64,000 nucleotides of DNA from an uncultured Bacteroidales bacterium (GCA_937916355.1 CALFTM010000047.1:3946-67945), one strand, 5' to 3'. Counted from the stretch's first letter, positions 32,058 through 41,483 are shown. The notes: a model not told the origin generated them from the sequence alone. Made by a program: numbers and translations.

Positions 32058-33245
32058 ATGACTAAAGACCAAAAATTATTATTCTCCTATTTTCTTCTGT
32101 GGCAGTTTTATGAGTTACAGGGAGCGTTGGGCTTGCAAGGCTCTTTGTTGACACGGTTGTTGGTGCTTTTTCTTGTCGGACTATCTTTTGTCTATTGCTT
32201 AGCGGTTCATCTTCCAGACAGACGAGGAGAAGTGAGTCTTCCTTTTTTTGTTGTGGCGTTAGACCTGTTTCTGATTCTATTGACACTCTATGGTGTGGTG
32301 TACATGGTGATTGGAGGGACTACTTTTTTTGTACGGGAAAATGTGGAAGAATTTCAGTATTTAAAGAATTTATATAGAGTCCAGTTGCCTCTGTATGTTT
32401 TTTTCTATTACGCTCGTAAAGGAGTTTTAGACGATTCAATGATGAAAAAAATACTTGCGGTCATGCTGGTGTTGGCATCAATGAAATTTTTTTTGAATGA
32501 TTTCTTGGTGAAGGAGACTCGTCTGTTGGAGGCAGATGCAGAGATAACCAACAACGAAGGCTATACCTTTGTCGCCCTGATTCCTGCGCTCTTTTTCTTT
32601 GATAAAAAAAATTGGGTTCAGTATCTGTTGTTATTTTATCTGCTGGCTTTTGTACTGTTTGGAATGAAAAGAGGAGCAATATTGATTGCATTGATTAGCA
32701 CTATTGTATTCTTTGTTTTGAAAATAAAAAATGGGACGAAAGAAGAACGGAAAAATCTTCTCTTGTTAAGTGTTCTGTGTGTTGTTTTACTCTCTTTTGT
32801 GGTAATCTATTTGTGGCAAAACAGCGATTATTTTCAATTGAGATTTATGCAAACCATGGAAGGCTCTTCTTCCGGTAGAGATTATATATATGCCGCTTTG
32901 TGGAATCACTTTTTATATGATACCACGTGGAATGAATTTTTATTCGGATTAGGACCTAATGCTACGATAACAGTTTCAAAGAGCAATTTTGCCCATAGTG
33001 ATTGGCTGGAGCTGCTGACCAATCAAGGTTTGTTGGGAGTCCTTTTTTTTGCTGTGTTTTGGATCGCATGGGTGAGGTTGTGCAGGCAAAACAGAGAGTC
33101 CGAAAGAATGTTTGGAGTGTTGTGCATTTTGTTTGTTATCTGTTTCATGGAAAGTATTTTCTCTATGTTTTACTATTCCGCCGATTTGAGTTATTGTTGT
33201 TTGATGGGGTATGCTTTAGGTGTCGAGAGAAATCGTGAAATTTAG
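32058..33245 (+). CDS. Wzy-like O-antigen/capsule polymerase (O-antigen ligase family)
   Basis: The product has 395 residues from ATG 32058, a better start than the in-frame TTG at 32046, which overlaps the upstream stop. It is a polytopic membrane protein with many hydrophobic segments. A large loop near residue 270-310 carries SGRDYIYAALW, LFGLGPNA and FAHSDWLELLTNQGLLGV. This is the Wzy_C / O-antigen ligase pattern, in which Arg and His residues of the loop handle lipid-linked sugar chains. Wzy proteins join repeat units on the outer face of the inner membrane. The gene begins the polysaccharide locus, 8 bases after the M28 gene, and the flippase follows. A WaaL-type ligase is the main alternative. 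Confidence 0.75.
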   Translation: MTKDQKLLFSYFLLWQFYELQGALGLQGSLLTRLLVLFLVGLSFVYCLAVHLPDRRGEVSLPFFVVALDLFLILLTLYGVVYMVIGGTTFFVRENVEEFQYLKNLYRVQLPLYVFFYYARKGVLDDSMMKKILAVMLVLASMKFFLNDFLVKETRLLEADAEITNNEGYTFVALIPALFFFDKKNWVQYLLLFYLLAFVLFGMKRGAILIALISTIVFFVLKIKNGTKEERKNLLLLSVLCVVLLSFVVIYLWQNSDYFQLRFMQTMEGSSSGRDYIYAALWNHFLYDTTWNEFLFGLGPNATITVSKSNFAHSDWLELLTNQGLLGVLFFAVFWIAWVRLCRQNRESERMFGVLCILFVICFMESIFSMFYYSADLSYCCLMGYALGVERNREI

Positions 33246-33287
33246 ATTAAAGAAATGAGAATAAACTGTGTCAGATAGTAATCTAAA
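33241..33287 (+). repeat. Inverted repeat around the flippase start codon
   Basis: TTTAGATTA (33241-33249) and TAATCTAAA (33279-33287) are perfect 9-bp inverted copies. They enclose the GTG start of the flippase gene (33268). In mRNA the hairpin would hold the start codon in its loop. Confidence 0.5.
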
Positions 33288-34722
33288 TAAAAAAATTGTT
33301 ACAGCCACCAAGTGGTCTTCCGTAACAGAGATAGCAGCCAAGTTGGTAGCACCGGTAACAACGATGCTTTTGGCACGCATCTTGACGCCGGATGCTTTTG
33401 GAGTGTTAGTTACGGTGATGATGGTGATTAGTTTTGCTGAAATTTTCACTGATGCCGGATTTCAAAAGTTTCTAATTCAGCATGAGTTTGAGAGTGATGA
33501 AGAGTTATACCAATCCATCAATGTTGCCTTTTGGACCAATTTGGTTTTCTCTTTATTGATATGGGGATTGATAATCATCTTCTCACAACCGATAGCCAAT
33601 TTAGTTGGAAGTCCCAATGAAAGCACCGAGATTGCAGTTGCAGGATGTTGCATACCCTTAGCCGCCTTTTCCAGCATTCAGATGGCTCTTTATAAAAGAG
33701 GGTTTGATTTTAAAACCCTGTTTTATGTCCGCATAGTAGGAGTTTTGATTCCTCTTTTTGTAACAGTACCATTAGCTCTATATTTCAGAAATTGTTGGGC
33801 ATTGATTTTGGGTGTGATTGCACAGAATTTCTCCAATGCACTTCTTCTTACTCTAAAATCACAATGGGAACCCAATCGCTTTTACAGCTTTGCCAAATTA
33901 AAGGAGATGTTCTCTTTTAGTATGTGGTCTATGATTGAGTCGGTTTCTATTTGGTTGACCTCCTACGTAGATATGTTTATTGTAGGAAGGATTTTATCAC
34001 CGCACTATTTAGGTTTGTATCGTACCTCCATAACTACGGTTGGGCAGATTAATTCTGTGGTGACATCTGCTACGACTCCAATTCTTTACTCATCCTTATC
34101 TCGTTTACAGAACGATCCGGAGGAGTTTAAGAATATGTTTTTCAAATTTCAGAAGTTGGTAGGGATGTTGGTAATTCCTTTGGGAATGATTATTTATTTG
34201 TTCAGAGATTTTATCACAGCCATCTTATTAGGACCTCAGTGGGCAGAAGCAGCCTATTTTATAGGATTGTGGGGATTGACGGGTGCTTTAACCATTGTTT
34301 TTTCTCATTATAGTAGCGAAGTTTTTAGAGCATTAGGAAAACCTAAATTATCTGTGTTGGTACAGGTGTTGCATATTTTGTTTTTGATTCCCTCCATATA
34401 TTATTCTATTGGATATGGTTTTGAGACATTGTGCGAAGTTAGGGCTTTGATGAGGTTGCAATTAATTTTAGTAAATTTAATCGCAATATATCTTTTGTTG
34501 AAAATTTCTTTTTGGGAAATGTTTAAAAATGTTTTTCCTTCTATAATGGGAACTTCAATGTTTGCTCTACTAATGTACTTTCTCCCTAATGAAGAATCTA
34601 TAATGACAAGTCTGCTATATCTTCTGTTAGGGTGTGTTATTTATATTGCAACGATCAATTGTTTTTTTTCTGAGAGGAAATTGTTTTTAGAGTTTTGTAG
34701 GGGATTAAAGAAAAATGATTAG
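33268..34722 (+). CDS. Wzx-like polysaccharide flippase (PST/MOP superfamily)
   Basis: The product has 484 residues and is almost entirely membrane segments. The N-terminal part (NKKIVTATKWSSVTEIAAKL, LLARILTPDAFGV, GFQKFLIQ) is the usual opening of the polysaccharide transporter family, including WzxC. These proteins move lipid-linked repeat units from the inner to the outer face of the cytoplasmic membrane. The start is GTG. No ATG in frame lies near it, and the conserved opening segment needs this start. The next gene overlaps the end by 8 bases, which points to translational coupling. It works with the polymerase upstream. Confidence 0.85.
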   Translation: MSDSNLNKKIVTATKWSSVTEIAAKLVAPVTTMLLARILTPDAFGVLVTVMMVISFAEIFTDAGFQKFLIQHEFESDEELYQSINVAFWTNLVFSLLIWGLIIIFSQPIANLVGSPNESTEIAVAGCCIPLAAFSSIQMALYKRGFDFKTLFYVRIVGVLIPLFVTVPLALYFRNCWALILGVIAQNFSNALLLTLKSQWEPNRFYSFAKLKEMFSFSMWSMIESVSIWLTSYVDMFIVGRILSPHYLGLYRTSITTVGQINSVVTSATTPILYSSLSRLQNDPEEFKNMFFKFQKLVGMLVIPLGMIIYLFRDFITAILLGPQWAEAAYFIGLWGLTGALTIVFSHYSSEVFRALGKPKLSVLVQVLHILFLIPSIYYSIGYGFETLCEVRALMRLQLILVNLIAIYLLLKISFWEMFKNVFPSIMGTSMFALLMYFLPNEESIMTSLLYLLLGCVIYIATINCFFSERKLFLEFCRGLKKND

Positions 34723-35854
34723 TATGTCAATAGATGTAATTGTAGCCGGAGATTTCGCACCAAGAGCTCGCTTAGCGCAACAGATTGACGAACGGAAGTT
34801 TAGCGATATCTTTCCTGAAGAATTGCAGACCATTATAAAATCTGCAGACTATTCTTTGGTAAACTTTGAATCGCCTGTGATTGAAGATACATTTTCACCC
34901 ATCAAAAAATGTGGACCCAATCTTGGTTGTTCTGAAAATGCAGTAGAGGCAATTAAGTATGCCGGTTTTAAGTGTGTAACGTTAGCCAACAACCATATAT
35001 TGGACTATGGAGAAGCTGGTTTAAATAAGACCGTAGAGTGTTGTCAAAAATGGAAGATTGATGAGGTGGGTGTAGGAGCAAATCTACAAGATGCAGAGAA
35101 AGTTCTTTATGTAGAGGAGAATGGACAAAAATTAGCAATCATTAATTGTTGTGAACATGAGTTCTCTATTGCAACTCATGCTACTGCAGGAGCTAATCCA
35201 TTGAATCCTATTGCGCAGTTTTATGAAATCAAAGAAGCAAAAGAGAATGCGGATTTTGTATTAGTGGTTGTTCATGGCGGACATGAGCATTTTCAATTGC
35301 CATCAATGCGAATGCAAGAGACATACCGATTTTTTGTAGATGCAGGTGCAGATGCGGTTGTCAATCATCATCAACATTGTTATTCCGGTTATGAAATCTA
35401 TAAAGGGAAACCAATATTTTATGGGCTCGGCAACTTTTGTTTTGATTGGGAAGGTGTCCCCAAAAAAATGTGGACGGAAGGGTACTTCGTAGAAATAAAA
35501 TTTGATAAAGAAATCTCTTTTAACTTATACCCTTATTGTCAATATGGAGAAATTGCACGAGTGAATCTTCTTCCTCCAAATTCATTTACGGATACGTTGG
35601 AAAATTTAAATAGTATCATTAAAAATAAGGAGTGGTTAAAAGTATCCGTTGAAACCTATTATAAGAATTCAATGAGATCAGTGGCATTGTCTTTGGAACC
35701 AATTTGTAATAGATACGTTAAAGGATTGCAATACAGAGGATTCTTGCCGAGGATGGTAAATAAAAAGTGGATCCCGATTCTTTCAAATGTTGTTATGTGT
35801 GAGTCCCACCGAGATAAATTGAGTTACTATTTGGATGCAAAATTAAACAAATAA
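34715..35854 (+). CDS. CapA-family (poly-gamma-glutamate capsule type) metallophosphoesterase-like protein
   Basis: The product has 379 residues. It shows the CapA pattern: AGDFAPR (11-17), NFESP (50-54), ANNHILDYG (91-99), HGGHEH (187-192) and NHHQHCYSGYE (217-227). The fold is related to calcineurin-type metallophosphoesterases. CapA/PgsA takes part in making or exporting polyglutamate capsules in Bacillus. In Bacteroidota, homologs often lie in polysaccharide loci where their reaction is not settled. There is no clear signal peptide or membrane anchor, unlike Bacillus CapA, so a cytoplasmic enzyme role is possible. The start overlaps the flippase gene, and a TupA-like gene follows after 3 bases. 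A second ATG at 34724 is a possible start. Confidence 0.8.
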   Translation: MISMSIDVIVAGDFAPRARLAQQIDERKFSDIFPEELQTIIKSADYSLVNFESPVIEDTFSPIKKCGPNLGCSENAVEAIKYAGFKCVTLANNHILDYGEAGLNKTVECCQKWKIDEVGVGANLQDAEKVLYVEENGQKLAIINCCEHEFSIATHATAGANPLNPIAQFYEIKEAKENADFVLVVVHGGHEHFQLPSMRMQETYRFFVDAGADAVVNHHQHCYSGYEIYKGKPIFYGLGNFCFDWEGVPKKMWTEGYFVEIKFDKEISFNLYPYCQYGEIARVNLLPPNSFTDTLENLNSIIKNKEWLKVSVETYYKNSMRSVALSLEPICNRYVKGLQYRGFLPRMVNKKWIPILSNVVMCESHRDKLSYYLDAKLNK

Positions 35855-35857
35855 TCT

Positions 35858-36787
35858 ATGTCAAAATTATCAACAGCAATAAAATTACTAAAAGAAAATA
35901 GAGCTGAATTTTGTGCTTCATTATTGCAAAATTCAAGTTTTCTATTTCCAGACAAACTTTACTTGACATTGTTATTTCGTTGCAAAATGGGGTATTGGAT
36001 TGATTGGAAGAATCCTAAAACTTTTTCTGAAAAATTGCAATGGCTGAAGTTATATAATCGTAAGCCGGAATATACCACCATGGTGGATAAGTTTGCCGTA
36101 AAAGAGTATGTGGCAAAATTAATAGGGGAAGAGTATATTATTCCTACATTGGGCGTGTGGGATACTCCGGAGGAGATTAATTGGGATGAACTCCCTAACC
36201 AATTTGTTCTAAAAACAACGCATGGCGGCGGAAGCTCCGGTGTTGTGATTTGTAGGGATAAAGCAAATTTTGATAAAAAGGCAGCGGCGGAAAAATTGAG
36301 CAGATCTTTAAAAAGTTGTATCTACAAATCCTATCGAGAATGGCCTTATAAGAATGTGAGAAGAAGAATTATTGCAGAACAATATATGGAAGATAGAGAT
36401 TCGGAGGATTTAATTGATTATAAATTTTATTGTTTTAATGGAGAGCCAATTTATTGTCAGGTAATACGAGATAGACGTAGTAAGGAAACAATTGATTTTT
36501 ATGATGCAGATTGGAATCACATGCCTTTTGTAGGTCTTAATCCAATTGTCAAAAATGGTATAACTCAAGTAGAAAAACCTTATGATTTAGAAGATATGCT
36601 TTCTATTTGTAGTAAAGTAGCATGTCAAATTCCGTTTGTACGTGTTGATTTGTATTTAATTCAGAGTAAGGTTTATATGGGAGAAATAACTTTTTATCCA
36701 GCAAGTGGAATGGGTGTTTTCACTCCTCAAGAGTGGAATTATAAATTTGGAGAGTTTATTTCTTTTCCTAGAATAGATAATAAGTAG
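35858..36787 (+). CDS. TupA-like ATP-grasp protein
   Basis: The product has 309 residues. It shows the TupA-like ATP-grasp pattern: NPKTFSEKLQWLKLY (about 51-65), VDKFAVKEYV, the glycine-rich loop TTHGGGSSGVV (about 123-133), IAEQYME and DYKFYCFNGEP (about 188-198). ATP-grasp enzymes join a carboxylate to an amine through an acyl-phosphate. TupA of alkaliphilic Bacillus takes part in making teichuronopeptide, a polyglucuronate-polyglutamate polymer. In this locus it could link an amino acid or amine to a uronic acid of the polymer. It lies 3 bases after the CapA-like gene, so the pair is co-transcribed. The frame ends normally before a non-coding stretch of 258 bases. Confidence 0.8.
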   Translation: MSKLSTAIKLLKENRAEFCASLLQNSSFLFPDKLYLTLLFRCKMGYWIDWKNPKTFSEKLQWLKLYNRKPEYTTMVDKFAVKEYVAKLIGEEYIIPTLGVWDTPEEINWDELPNQFVLKTTHGGGSSGVVICRDKANFDKKAAAEKLSRSLKSCIYKSYREWPYKNVRRRIIAEQYMEDRDSEDLIDYKFYCFNGEPIYCQVIRDRRSKETIDFYDADWNHMPFVGLNPIVKNGITQVEKPYDLEDMLSICSKVACQIPFVRVDLYLIQSKVYMGEITFYPASGMGVFTPQEWNYKFGEFISFPRIDNK

Positions 36788-37039
36788 TTGCTCCATAGGG
36801 AAAAGATGTTCGTATCTGATAAATAGAGTTATCCCAAGAGTGGTTGAGCGAGATTTGTTGAAACGTAAATATTCTAAATTTTCGACATATCCTATGCAAC
36901 AATATAAGGTGAAGAAAAATAGGTGCCAAATTGGATTGAGATTAGCGGTGAGGATTACTTTATTAGTGAGCATCTGTGTATAATTAAGCATAGAGAAAAT
37001 GCTACGGAAGGGTATATTAATCATCGGTGGAGTAATTAG
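36786..37039 (+). pseudogene. Possible worn coding remnant between the ATP-grasp and glycosyltransferase genes
   Basis: Two protein-like fragments occur in different frames. The first (36786-36983) includes INRVIPRVVERDLLKRKYSK. The second (36923-37039) includes VPNWIEISGEDYFISEHL and ends NHRWSN before a stop. Neither has a start codon placed well, and a single frameshift near 36918-36923 would join them. I do not recognise the family. It could also be plain non-coding DNA. Confidence 0.35.
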
Positions 37040-37045
37040 TCAATC

Positions 37046-38128
37046 ATGAAAAAAATAATCTGTCTTATTGAATCATTAGGGTCGGGAGGTGCTGAACGAC
37101 AGTTGACTTATTTGGCCTCTCAGATTAAAGGACGAGGGTACAATGTTGAAGTGTGGACCTATTATCCGAATGATTTTTATGCTCCTATTCTTGAAGTAAA
37201 CGAAGTAACTTGGAAATATGTGGCAGATGCTCAGTCGCCTCATAAGCGAATATGGGTTCTTAAAAAAGAGTTGAAAAGGACGAATCCGGATGTTGTGATT
37301 GCTTATTTGGATACTTGTACCACTGTACTTTCCATCATTAAACTATTGGGGGCGAAGTTTAAATTGATCGTTTCAGAACGCAATACAACGCAGAAGTTAT
37401 CGATTCGAGAACGTTTGAAATTTTTCTTTTATAGGTGGGCGGATGCCATAGTCCCTAATTCTTATACGCAGACTGAGTTTATTAGAAAGAGATATCCCAA
37501 TCTTTCTTCTAAGTTACATACGATAACCAATTTTATTGATACGGATAAATTTTGTCCTCCTAAAGTCAAAATAAAAAGAGATAAAGTGCGAATTTTGACA
37601 GTGGCAAGAATTGTGCCACAAAAAAATGTTTTACGACTTTTAGAGGTGGTGAAACGGTTAAAGGAAGAGGGCTATCAATTCAGATATGATTGGTTTGGAG
37701 CTGAGACGGACAAAACTTACTATCAAAATTGTTTAAATTTAATTCAAGAATACAACATTTCAGATGTTTTTGAGTTCCATAAACCATCAAAAAATATAGT
37801 GAAAGAGTATCAGACATCAGACGTATTTTGTTTACCATCACTATATGAAGGTTTTCCTAATGTTATATGTGAGGCCATGAGTTGCGGTTTACCTATCTTG
37901 TGTAGTAATGTTTGTGATAATCCTATGATTGTTGAAGAGGGGGTGAATGGATTTTTGTTTGATCCGAATAAGTCGGAGGATATATACTTTGCTTCGAGTG
38001 AATTTTTAAACTTAAACGAAGAGAGTGTTGAGTGTATGGGGAAGAACAGTCGAATATATATTCTTAATCGGAATGCGAAACGTGTTTTTTGGGATTCCTA
38101 TGAAAAGTTGGTTGGAAGTGTTGTTTAA
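37046..38128 (+). CDS. Glycosyltransferase family 4
   Basis: The product has 360 residues and a GT-B fold. The N-terminal acceptor domain opens with ICLIESLGSGGAERQL, where the Gly-rich loop and GGAE are typical. The donor domain has VARIVPQKNV (about 181-190) and EGFPNVICEAMSCGLP (about 269-284), which contains the E-x7-E motif that holds the nucleotide sugar, followed by EGVNGFLFDP. It is a retaining cytoplasmic transferase that adds one sugar to the lipid-linked repeat unit. The donor and linkage cannot be told. The gene follows the 258-base remnant region and its DNA is AT-rich. Confidence 0.85.
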   Translation: MKKIICLIESLGSGGAERQLTYLASQIKGRGYNVEVWTYYPNDFYAPILEVNEVTWKYVADAQSPHKRIWVLKKELKRTNPDVVIAYLDTCTTVLSIIKLLGAKFKLIVSERNTTQKLSIRERLKFFFYRWADAIVPNSYTQTEFIRKRYPNLSSKLHTITNFIDTDKFCPPKVKIKRDKVRILTVARIVPQKNVLRLLEVVKRLKEEGYQFRYDWFGAETDKTYYQNCLNLIQEYNISDVFEFHKPSKNIVKEYQTSDVFCLPSLYEGFPNVICEAMSCGLPILCSNVCDNPMIVEEGVNGFLFDPNKSEDIYFASSEFLNLNEESVECMGKNSRIYILNRNAKRVFWDSYEKLVGSVV

Positions 38129-38149
38129 TTTAATATTTAGTTATAAGTA

Positions 38150-39175
38150 ATGGCAAACATAATGGTTTTAGGTTATTTTGGTAATAAAAGCAACCATTTA
38201 GATGGACAAACTGCAAAAACTAGAAATTTGTACAAGTTAGTCTGTGAATTTGATAAATCAGTTTCTTACTACGATACTGCAGAGTTCAGATATGATAAAA
38301 TGTCTATTTTTAAAATGGTTATGAAAATTGTTTCTTGTAAAATATTAATTTATCTTCCTGCTCATCGCAATCTTACAATAATCTTCCCTTTTGTTTTTTG
38401 TTTATCCGTTTTGTTTCGTATAAGGGTTCATTATTTTGTTGTTGGAGGATGGTTAAGTGAGCTTTTGCAAAAATTGCCGATACATAGATTCTTGTTAAAA
38501 CAAATAGATGGTATTCATGTTGAAACAAAAAAGTTGAAGTTGCTATTGGAAAACAAATGGGGGTTTAGTAATGTCGATTTATTCCCTAATTTTAGGTATT
38601 TTTCTAATATTCAAAAAAAAGTAAATAAAGCAATAGATTCAGATGAAAATTTGAAATTGTGCTTTGTTTCAAGAATTGAAAGGAGTAAAGGTCTTGATAC
38701 CATGTTGGCAATTAGTAGGGTTTGGCCTTTGATGCAATTCCCTCGTAAAATAAAAGTGGATTTTTATGGACCGAAAGTAACTGATGATTATTATGATAAA
38801 AATCTAATTGGTATAGATATGTTCGAATATAGAGGACTGATTTTACCTTCTGAGGTATGTAAAACCATAGAGAGTTATGATGCGTTAATATTCCCAACTC
38901 ATTATGAAGGAGAAGGTTGCCCAGGTATATTGGTAGAAGCTATGTCAGTAGGATTGCCAATTATAGCTTCTGAATGGAAATATAATAGTGAATTTGTGGA
39001 GAATGGTGTTAATGGGTATTTATGTCCTGTGTATGATGCAGATAAGTATTGTGCAGCAATTATAAATTTGTTTGATGATGACACTCGTATCAGTATGGGT
39101 TTAGAATCCTATAAGAAGAGTCTTTATTTTTCAGATGATAATGCAAGAACTCTTTTGAAGAGAATTTTTGCGTAA
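38150..39175 (+). CDS. Glycosyltransferase family 4
   Basis: The product has 341 residues. The start MANIMVLGYFGNKSNHLDGQ is the usual first strand and loop of GT4 enzymes. The C-terminal donor domain has FVSRIERSKGLDTML (about 170-184) and EGEGCPGILVEAMSVGLP (about 262-279) with the E-x7-E pair, then NGVNGYLCP. It probably adds one sugar of the repeat unit in the cytoplasm; the donor is unknown. It lies 21 bases after the preceding GT4 gene. Its DNA is among the most AT-rich in the window, unlike the housekeeping genes further right, which fits acquisition by transfer. Confidence 0.85.
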   Translation: MANIMVLGYFGNKSNHLDGQTAKTRNLYKLVCEFDKSVSYYDTAEFRYDKMSIFKMVMKIVSCKILIYLPAHRNLTIIFPFVFCLSVLFRIRVHYFVVGGWLSELLQKLPIHRFLLKQIDGIHVETKKLKLLLENKWGFSNVDLFPNFRYFSNIQKKVNKAIDSDENLKLCFVSRIERSKGLDTMLAISRVWPLMQFPRKIKVDFYGPKVTDDYYDKNLIGIDMFEYRGLILPSEVCKTIESYDALIFPTHYEGEGCPGILVEAMSVGLPIIASEWKYNSEFVENGVNGYLCPVYDADKYCAAIINLFDDDTRISMGLESYKKSLYFSDDNARTLLKRIFA

Positions 39176-39253
39176 TCATTGAGCAATATTGCGTTGTTTG
39201 TTCTTTTGTGGAGTTTGGTGTAAAATTAGTCTTAAGTTAGTTGCTATTTATTT

Positions 39254-40438
39254 ATGAAACAATTTATATCGGTTAAATTTATAACGCCTTTAAGAGGTTT
39301 TATCTCTCATTTGCTGAACGAGAAAGATATTAAGGTTTCTTTTATGTACGATTCAAAATCTCTTTATGAGGTAAATACTAAGTTTGATTTTATCTTAAAA
39401 CATTTAGGAAGATCGTTTTTATTGGATTGGCTGAGGTTTATTTATATTCCGAAAGCAAAAGATGAAAATTGTGATGTTTATGGGAGTTTTAATAGGTTTT
39501 TAAAATCAGATAAGCCTTATTTTATATATTTAGAAAATCCAACAGCTTTATATCATTATCGTTTAATTCGCAGAGAGAATATAGTAGGGGTAGGAGTTAA
39601 CAGAAGAATTACACAAGCAATTAATAATTCTTATTTAAGATTTATTATTTGTATGAGTTTGGCTTGTAAAGATAGTTTTGAAACTGTTTGTACTAGTGTC
39701 CCGAATAACTGCAAGTTAATACAAATATATCCATTAATTCCAGATAACGGTTTTGTTTCAGAACAAGTAATAATTGAAAAGTGTCAAAAAAATAATTATA
39801 TAAGGCTTTTATTTATTGCTCAAGGAATACGTTTTTTATCAAAGGGTGCTTTAGAAGTTTTTGAATCTTTTAAAAGATTGAGGGAAGAGGGGTATATGGA
39901 GGTTACATTGACAATGGTAACTTCATTTTCTGATGTTGATTCGGAGGTGTTAAATATGATTCGCTCCTATGAAGGAATAACTCTTTATGATTTTAAATTG
40001 TCCAATAAAGAAATGCAAGAATTATATTCTAATCATTCTATTTTATTAATACCGACTAGTGACGATAGTTTTAATATAACAGTTTTAGAGGCAATAAAAT
40101 CAGGGTTGCCGGTAATTGGAAGCACGCTTTATGCAATACCTGAAATGGTAAAGGATGGGTTTAATGGTTTTTTGACAGAGCCATCTTGGCAGTTTTTTGA
40201 TAGAAATAACGTGCCAAATCCACAAGTGTGGAATAATCGGGATAAAACTATCTATTCTAAGCAAAGGAATGAAAGAGTGACGCAATTTTTATATAATTGT
40301 ATATTGAGATTTATTCAAAACCGAGATTTGTTGTTAGAATTTTCTTTGAATAGTTATAAACTATCTACAGCCCCTCCTTTTAGTAGAGAATATATTGTTT
40401 CCCAATGGAATAAGGTGTTTGCTGAATTTGAAAAATGA
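39254..40438 (+). CDS. Glycosyltransferase, GT4-like
   Basis: The product has 394 residues. The N-terminal half is divergent and I cannot place it closely. The C-terminal half has LLFIAQGIRFLSKGALEVF (donor-domain start), LIPTSDDSFNITVLEAIKSGLP, where D-x7-E replaces the usual E-x7-E, and MVKDGFNGFLTEP. The fold and position support a sugar transferase for the same polymer. The first acidic residue is Asp, a known variation. The gene is very AT-rich and lies 78 bases after its neighbour, with nothing seen in that gap. It ends at the left edge of a 265-base non-coding stretch. Confidence 0.75.
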   Translation: MKQFISVKFITPLRGFISHLLNEKDIKVSFMYDSKSLYEVNTKFDFILKHLGRSFLLDWLRFIYIPKAKDENCDVYGSFNRFLKSDKPYFIYLENPTALYHYRLIRRENIVGVGVNRRITQAINNSYLRFIICMSLACKDSFETVCTSVPNNCKLIQIYPLIPDNGFVSEQVIIEKCQKNNYIRLLFIAQGIRFLSKGALEVFESFKRLREEGYMEVTLTMVTSFSDVDSEVLNMIRSYEGITLYDFKLSNKEMQELYSNHSILLIPTSDDSFNITVLEAIKSGLPVIGSTLYAIPEMVKDGFNGFLTEPSWQFFDRNNVPNPQVWNNRDKTIYSKQRNERVTQFLYNCILRFIQNRDLLLEFSLNSYKLSTAPPFSREYIVSQWNKVFAEFEK

Positions 40439-40703
40439 TTTTATTTTTTGCTTTTATGGATTTGATTAAGATACTTAAAATTATTTATATTGTTTGTGTG
40501 AAATAGAGACATATTGATGAGTATGAAATCCTATGCAGCGAAAAAAAGTAAAGAGTTTTCCGCACCGGAATTAAGATATTTTCTTAAAATATAGAATATG
40601 AAGTTTTTTTTAGAGGAAAACACTGCTAAAACTTAATCCCAAGTTTGATAAATCTGGAACTTTGTGAGGTTTCAAAAGTGTAGTTTTTTATTTAATTTTT
40701 ACC
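40439..40703. other. Non-coding stretch with possible gene remnants
   Basis: No complete gene is seen. Short protein-like pieces occur in different frames, for example KSYAAKKSKEFSAPELRYFL (about 40525-40590) and LLKLNPKFDKSGTL before a stop near 40665. They may be remains of a lost gene next to the glycosyltransferase cassette. The region is AT-rich, so chance is also possible. Confidence 0.3.
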
Positions 40704-41483
40704 ATGCCTCAAGATTTAGTCTCCATCATCACTCCTTCATACAATTGTGCGCAATTTGTGGAGGAGACGATTAGAAGTGTCCAAGCACAGACTTATTCTA
40801 ATTGGGAGTTGTTGTTTCAAGATGATTGCTCGACTGATGAGACGAGGCAAATTGTTGAGAGATTTGCAGCTGATGATGAGCGAATAAAGTATGAGTGCAA
40901 TGCTTATAATTCAGGTGCAGCCATTGCGCGAAATAATGCGTTGAGACGTGCAAAAGGAAAGTGGATCGCATTTTTGGATAGTGATGATTTGTGGTTGCCT
41001 GAAAAGTTGGAGAAGCAAATAGCTTTTATGAGGGAGAATGATTATCACTTCTCTTATACTTGTTATTGCGAAATAAATGAACAGTCAGAAGAGTTAAATA
41101 GAGTTGTTTCGGGACCTCAACGAGTAACTAAATTTGATTTTTTTTGCTATAATTGGGTAGGTTGTTTAACGGTAATGTATGATTCTAATTATATCGGAGA
41201 AATCTATATTGATGACATAAAAAAAAATAATGATTATGCTATGTGGCTTAAGGTGGCTAGCAAATCAGATTGTTTCCTTTTAGAAAAATCACTTGCTCTG
41301 TATAGACGAGGTCGAACGGGATCCATTAGGACAAAAGATAAATTATCTCTTATAAAGTGGTGCTATAGATTGTTTAGAGATTCAGAACACTTGACAATCT
41401 TTTCTTCAATTATATTAACTTTTATTAATTTAATATGTGGGTGTTACAAAAAAATTAGATATGTAAGTCAGTCTATTCATTAA
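40704..41483 (+). CDS. Glycosyltransferase family 2
   Basis: The product has 259 residues. The GT-A fold is clear: VSIITPSYNCAQFVEETIRS (6-25), FQDDCSTDET (39-48), GAAIARNNALRRAKGKW (71-87) and the DxD-type metal site FLDSDDLWLPEKLEKQ (90-105). DYAMWLK (about 175-181) fits the acceptor-site region. The C-terminal end has one hydrophobic segment (about 231-246) that may touch the membrane. It is an inverting transferase for the polysaccharide repeat unit; donor and linkage are unknown. Its last 11 bases overlap the end of the convergent sugar-phosphate transferase gene. Confidence 0.9.
   Translation: MPQDLVSIITPSYNCAQFVEETIRSVQAQTYSNWELLFQDDCSTDETRQIVERFAADDERIKYECNAYNSGAAIARNNALRRAKGKWIAFLDSDDLWLPEKLEKQIAFMRENDYHFSYTCYCEINEQSEELNRVVSGPQRVTKFDFFCYNWVGCLTVMYDSNYIGEIYIDDIKKNNDYAMWLKVASKSDCFLLEKSLALYRRGRTGSIRTKDKLSLIKWCYRLFRDSEHLTIFSSIILTFINLICGCYKKIRYVSQSIH

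Noticed and set aside
36656..37024. Minus-strand ORF of 122 codons across the gap after the ATP-grasp gene
   Set aside because: It overlaps the end of a certain gene in antisense, and the plus-strand fragments look more protein-like.
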